Source of the DNA: Nocardioides yefusunii
Lineage (GTDB): Bacteria > Actinomycetota > Actinomycetes > Propionibacteriales > Nocardioidaceae
Assembly: GCF_004014875.1 (NCBI RefSeq)
Contig: NZ_CP034929.1
Span: forward strand, 1,798,001-1,862,000
Reading direction: 5' to 3'
DNA: 64,000 bases
The number at the start of each line of letters is the position of its first letter. The first letter of the stretch is position 1. Positions 62,867 to 64,000 of the stretch are shown here, in pieces. The translations under genes were made by a program, and so were the position numbers. The notes below the pieces were generated by a model, which was given only the letters and a program-made list of their open reading frames with translations, was not told the origin of the DNA and searched no databases.

Positions 62867-62919
62867 GGGATGAGCTCCTCAGGAGGGGGGCAGCAGGGTG
62901 GACAGGGGACGGAACGTGT

Positions 62920-63513
62920 TCAGGGGCGCTTGCGCGTGGCCGACTTGCCGGCCGCCTTGCTCGCCGCCAGGGCCTCGGCCCAGCGCTGCGCGGCAGCAGT
63001 CGGGGCAGCGGCCCCGCGGGCGGTGTCCACCCGGGTCTGGCCTCCGCCACGCCAGAGGTGCGTGATCGCGATCGCCAGGGCGTCAGCGGCGTCGGCTGGC
63101 TTGGGCGGGGCGTCGAGCCGCAGGATCCTCGTCACCATGCCGGTGACCTGGTCCTTGTCGGCGCGGCCGTTGCCGGACACCGCGGCCTTGACCTCACTGG
63201 GCGTGTGTTGGGCGACCGGGATGCCACGTCGAGCTCCGCAGACCATGGCGATGCCGGCGGCCTGGACGGTGCCCATGATGGTGCTGACGTCCGACCTTGC
63301 GAAGATCCGTTCGATCGCAACCGCGTCGGGGGCGTACTCGTCGAGCCAGGCGTCGATGCCCTTCTCGATCGTCACCAGACGTCGCGGGACGTCGAGGTCG
63401 GAACTGGTCCGGATGACGCCGACGTCGACCAGCGACAGCGGACGTCCGGGGTCTCCCTCGACGACGCCCACACCGCAGCGGGTCAGACCGGGGTCGATGC
63501 CGAGCACTCGCAC
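62920..63513 (-). CDS. ruvC: Crossover junction endodeoxyribonuclease RuvC
   Basis: Resolves Holliday junctions. 197 residues from GTG 63513 ([14 protein letters not shown]), with GGAAGGA upstream; the longer open frame lacks homology. Catalytic Asp in GIDPGLT (about 5-11), IERIFARSD (about 69-77) and the C-terminal [12 protein letters not shown] with the remaining acidic residues. The last 35 residues are an Ala/Lys tail. A LexA box lies 59 bp upstream, so ruvCAB is probably SOS-controlled. Confidence 0.96.
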   Translation of the reverse strand: MRVLGIDPGLTRCGVGVVEGDPGRPLSLVDVGVIRTSSDLDVPRRLVTIEKGIDAWLDEYAPDAVAIERIFARSDVSTIMGTVQAAGIAMVCGARRGIPVAQHTPSEVKAAVSGNGRADKDQVTGMVTRILRLDAPPKPADAADALAIAITHLWRGGGQTRVDTARGAAAPTAAAQRWAEALAASKAAGKSATRKRP

Positions 63514-63571
63514 GGGACACCGTCCTTCCAGTCGACCGGGTGTGGCGCTTCTACGGCCCACCGGGCCGCGT

Positions 63572-63599
63572 CCGAACACATGTTCGCATGGCAACGGTA
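63572..63599 (-). promoter_or_regulatory. ruvC promoter with LexA (SOS) box
   Basis: CCGAACACATGTTCGC (63572-63587) matches the core CGAAC-N4-GTTCG of the actinobacterial SOS box with the ACAT spacer. A minus-strand TACCGT at 63594-63599 is a candidate -10 just upstream, so LexA would cover the start of transcription. Confidence 0.85.
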
Positions 63600-63633
63600 G
63601 TCCATTCCAGCCTGCCGCAGCCGCCAACACGCA

Positions 63634-63674
63634 CGAGGGCCCGCAGCGCTCCCACGGAACGCAGCGGGCCCTCG
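63634..63674 (-). terminator. yebC terminator
   Basis: A perfect 11-bp stem CGAGGGCCCGC / GCGGGCCCTCG, 15 bp after the yebC stop, before the ruvC promoter. Confidence 0.8.
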
Positions 63675-63689
63675 GGGCTCGAACTCAGG

Positions 63690-64000
63690 TCACTCGGCGT
63701 CGAGCTCGGCCATGACCTCGTCGGAGACGTCGACGTTGGCGAAGACGTTCTGGACGTCGTCGAGGTCCTCGATCGCGTCGATCAGCTTGAAGACCTTGGC
63801 CGCAGCCTCGGCGTCGACCGGGATCTCCATGCTGGGGACGAACTCGACCTCGGCGGACTCGTAGTCGATACCGGCCTCCTGCAGCGCGGAGCGGACCGCG
63901 ACCACGTCGTTGGGCTCGGAGATGATGGTGAGGTTCTCACCGGCGTCCTTGACCTCGTCGGCACCTGCGTCGAGGGTCGCCTCGAGGACGTCGTCCTCGG
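63690..64000 (-). CDS. YebC/PmpR-TACO1 family protein (5' end outside window)
   Basis: Only the C-terminal 102 residues are in the window; the frame is open to base 64000. [20 protein letters not shown], then [38 protein letters not shown] is the conserved domain 3 of the YebC family. Members are annotated as transcription regulators, and some are linked to translation of difficult sequences. Immediately upstream of ruvC in the order usual for bacteria. Confidence 0.92.
   Translation of the reverse strand, partial: EDDVLEATLDAGADEVKDAGENLTIISEPNDVVAVRSALQEAGIDYESAEVEFVPSMEIPVDAEAAAKVFKLIDAIEDLDDVQNVFANVDVSDEVMAELDAE

Overview
The window is a contiguous, high-GC, densely coded stretch of an actinomycete chromosome. 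RbpA, OpcA, WhiA, a four-gene conservon (histidine kinase, Roadblock, DUF742, GTPase), many 4-bp ATGA/GTGA start-stop overlaps and actinobacterial-type LexA boxes all point to Actinomycetes. The gene order looks most like Propionibacteriales/Nocardioidaceae, but that family-level placement is inference. Two genes are cut by the window edges: zwf at the left and yebC at the right. No rRNA, tRNA or CRISPR array was seen, and no stretch longer than about 300 bp lacks a gene or an annotated element.

Layout. 1-2857 (+): the oxidative pentose phosphate operon zwf-opcA-pgl. 2875-11855 (-): rbpA, secG, tpiA, pgk, gap, whiA, yvcK, rapZ, uvrC, broken up by several hairpin terminators. 11909-12883 (-): two tandem Tat-lipoprotein Rieske proteins. 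12913-15864 (-): uvrA under a LexA box. 16003-20248: a metallo-beta-lactamase fold hydrolase, a 3-hydroxyacyl-CoA dehydrogenase, an AT-richer Tat-exported protein of unknown function, a thioredoxin-rhodanese fusion and a methyltransferase. 20252-23390 (-): a tightly packed glycosyltransferase / methyltransferase / alpha-alpha-barrel cluster of unknown product. 23502-25631 (-): uvrB. 25863-30510 (+): the conservon. 30569-32031: a complete IS30-family element. 32227-33888 (+): an orphan DUF742 paralogue and a cardiolipin-synthase-like phospholipase D. 33895-39071: an AlkA-like glycosylase, a flavoprotein dehydrogenase divergent from a TetR regulator, and a secreted GH16 enzyme. 39280-46951 (-): nusB, efp, csbD, the aro genes (aroQ, B, K, C, E) with an embedded prepilin peptidase, and mltG. 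47051-56438 (-): ruvX, alaS, two small membrane-associated proteins, rarA, aspS, hisS and an MBL hydrolase. 56527-57774 (+): a DUF349 protein. 57880-64000 (-): rel, apt, yajC, ruvB, ruvA, ruvC (LexA box) and yebC.

Most of the window is core metabolism, translation and DNA repair. uvrA, uvrB and uvrC lie within 16 kb of each other, and uvrA and ruvC both carry LexA-type operators. Accessory or unusual material is concentrated at 11.9-12.9 kb, 17.6-23.4 kb and 30.5-32.6 kb. The most striking structural observation is the IS30 element. It sits in the 3-nt loop of a perfect 20-bp hairpin, the presumed terminator of the conservon, is flanked by an ATC direct repeat, and now separates the conservon from a second DUF742 gene.
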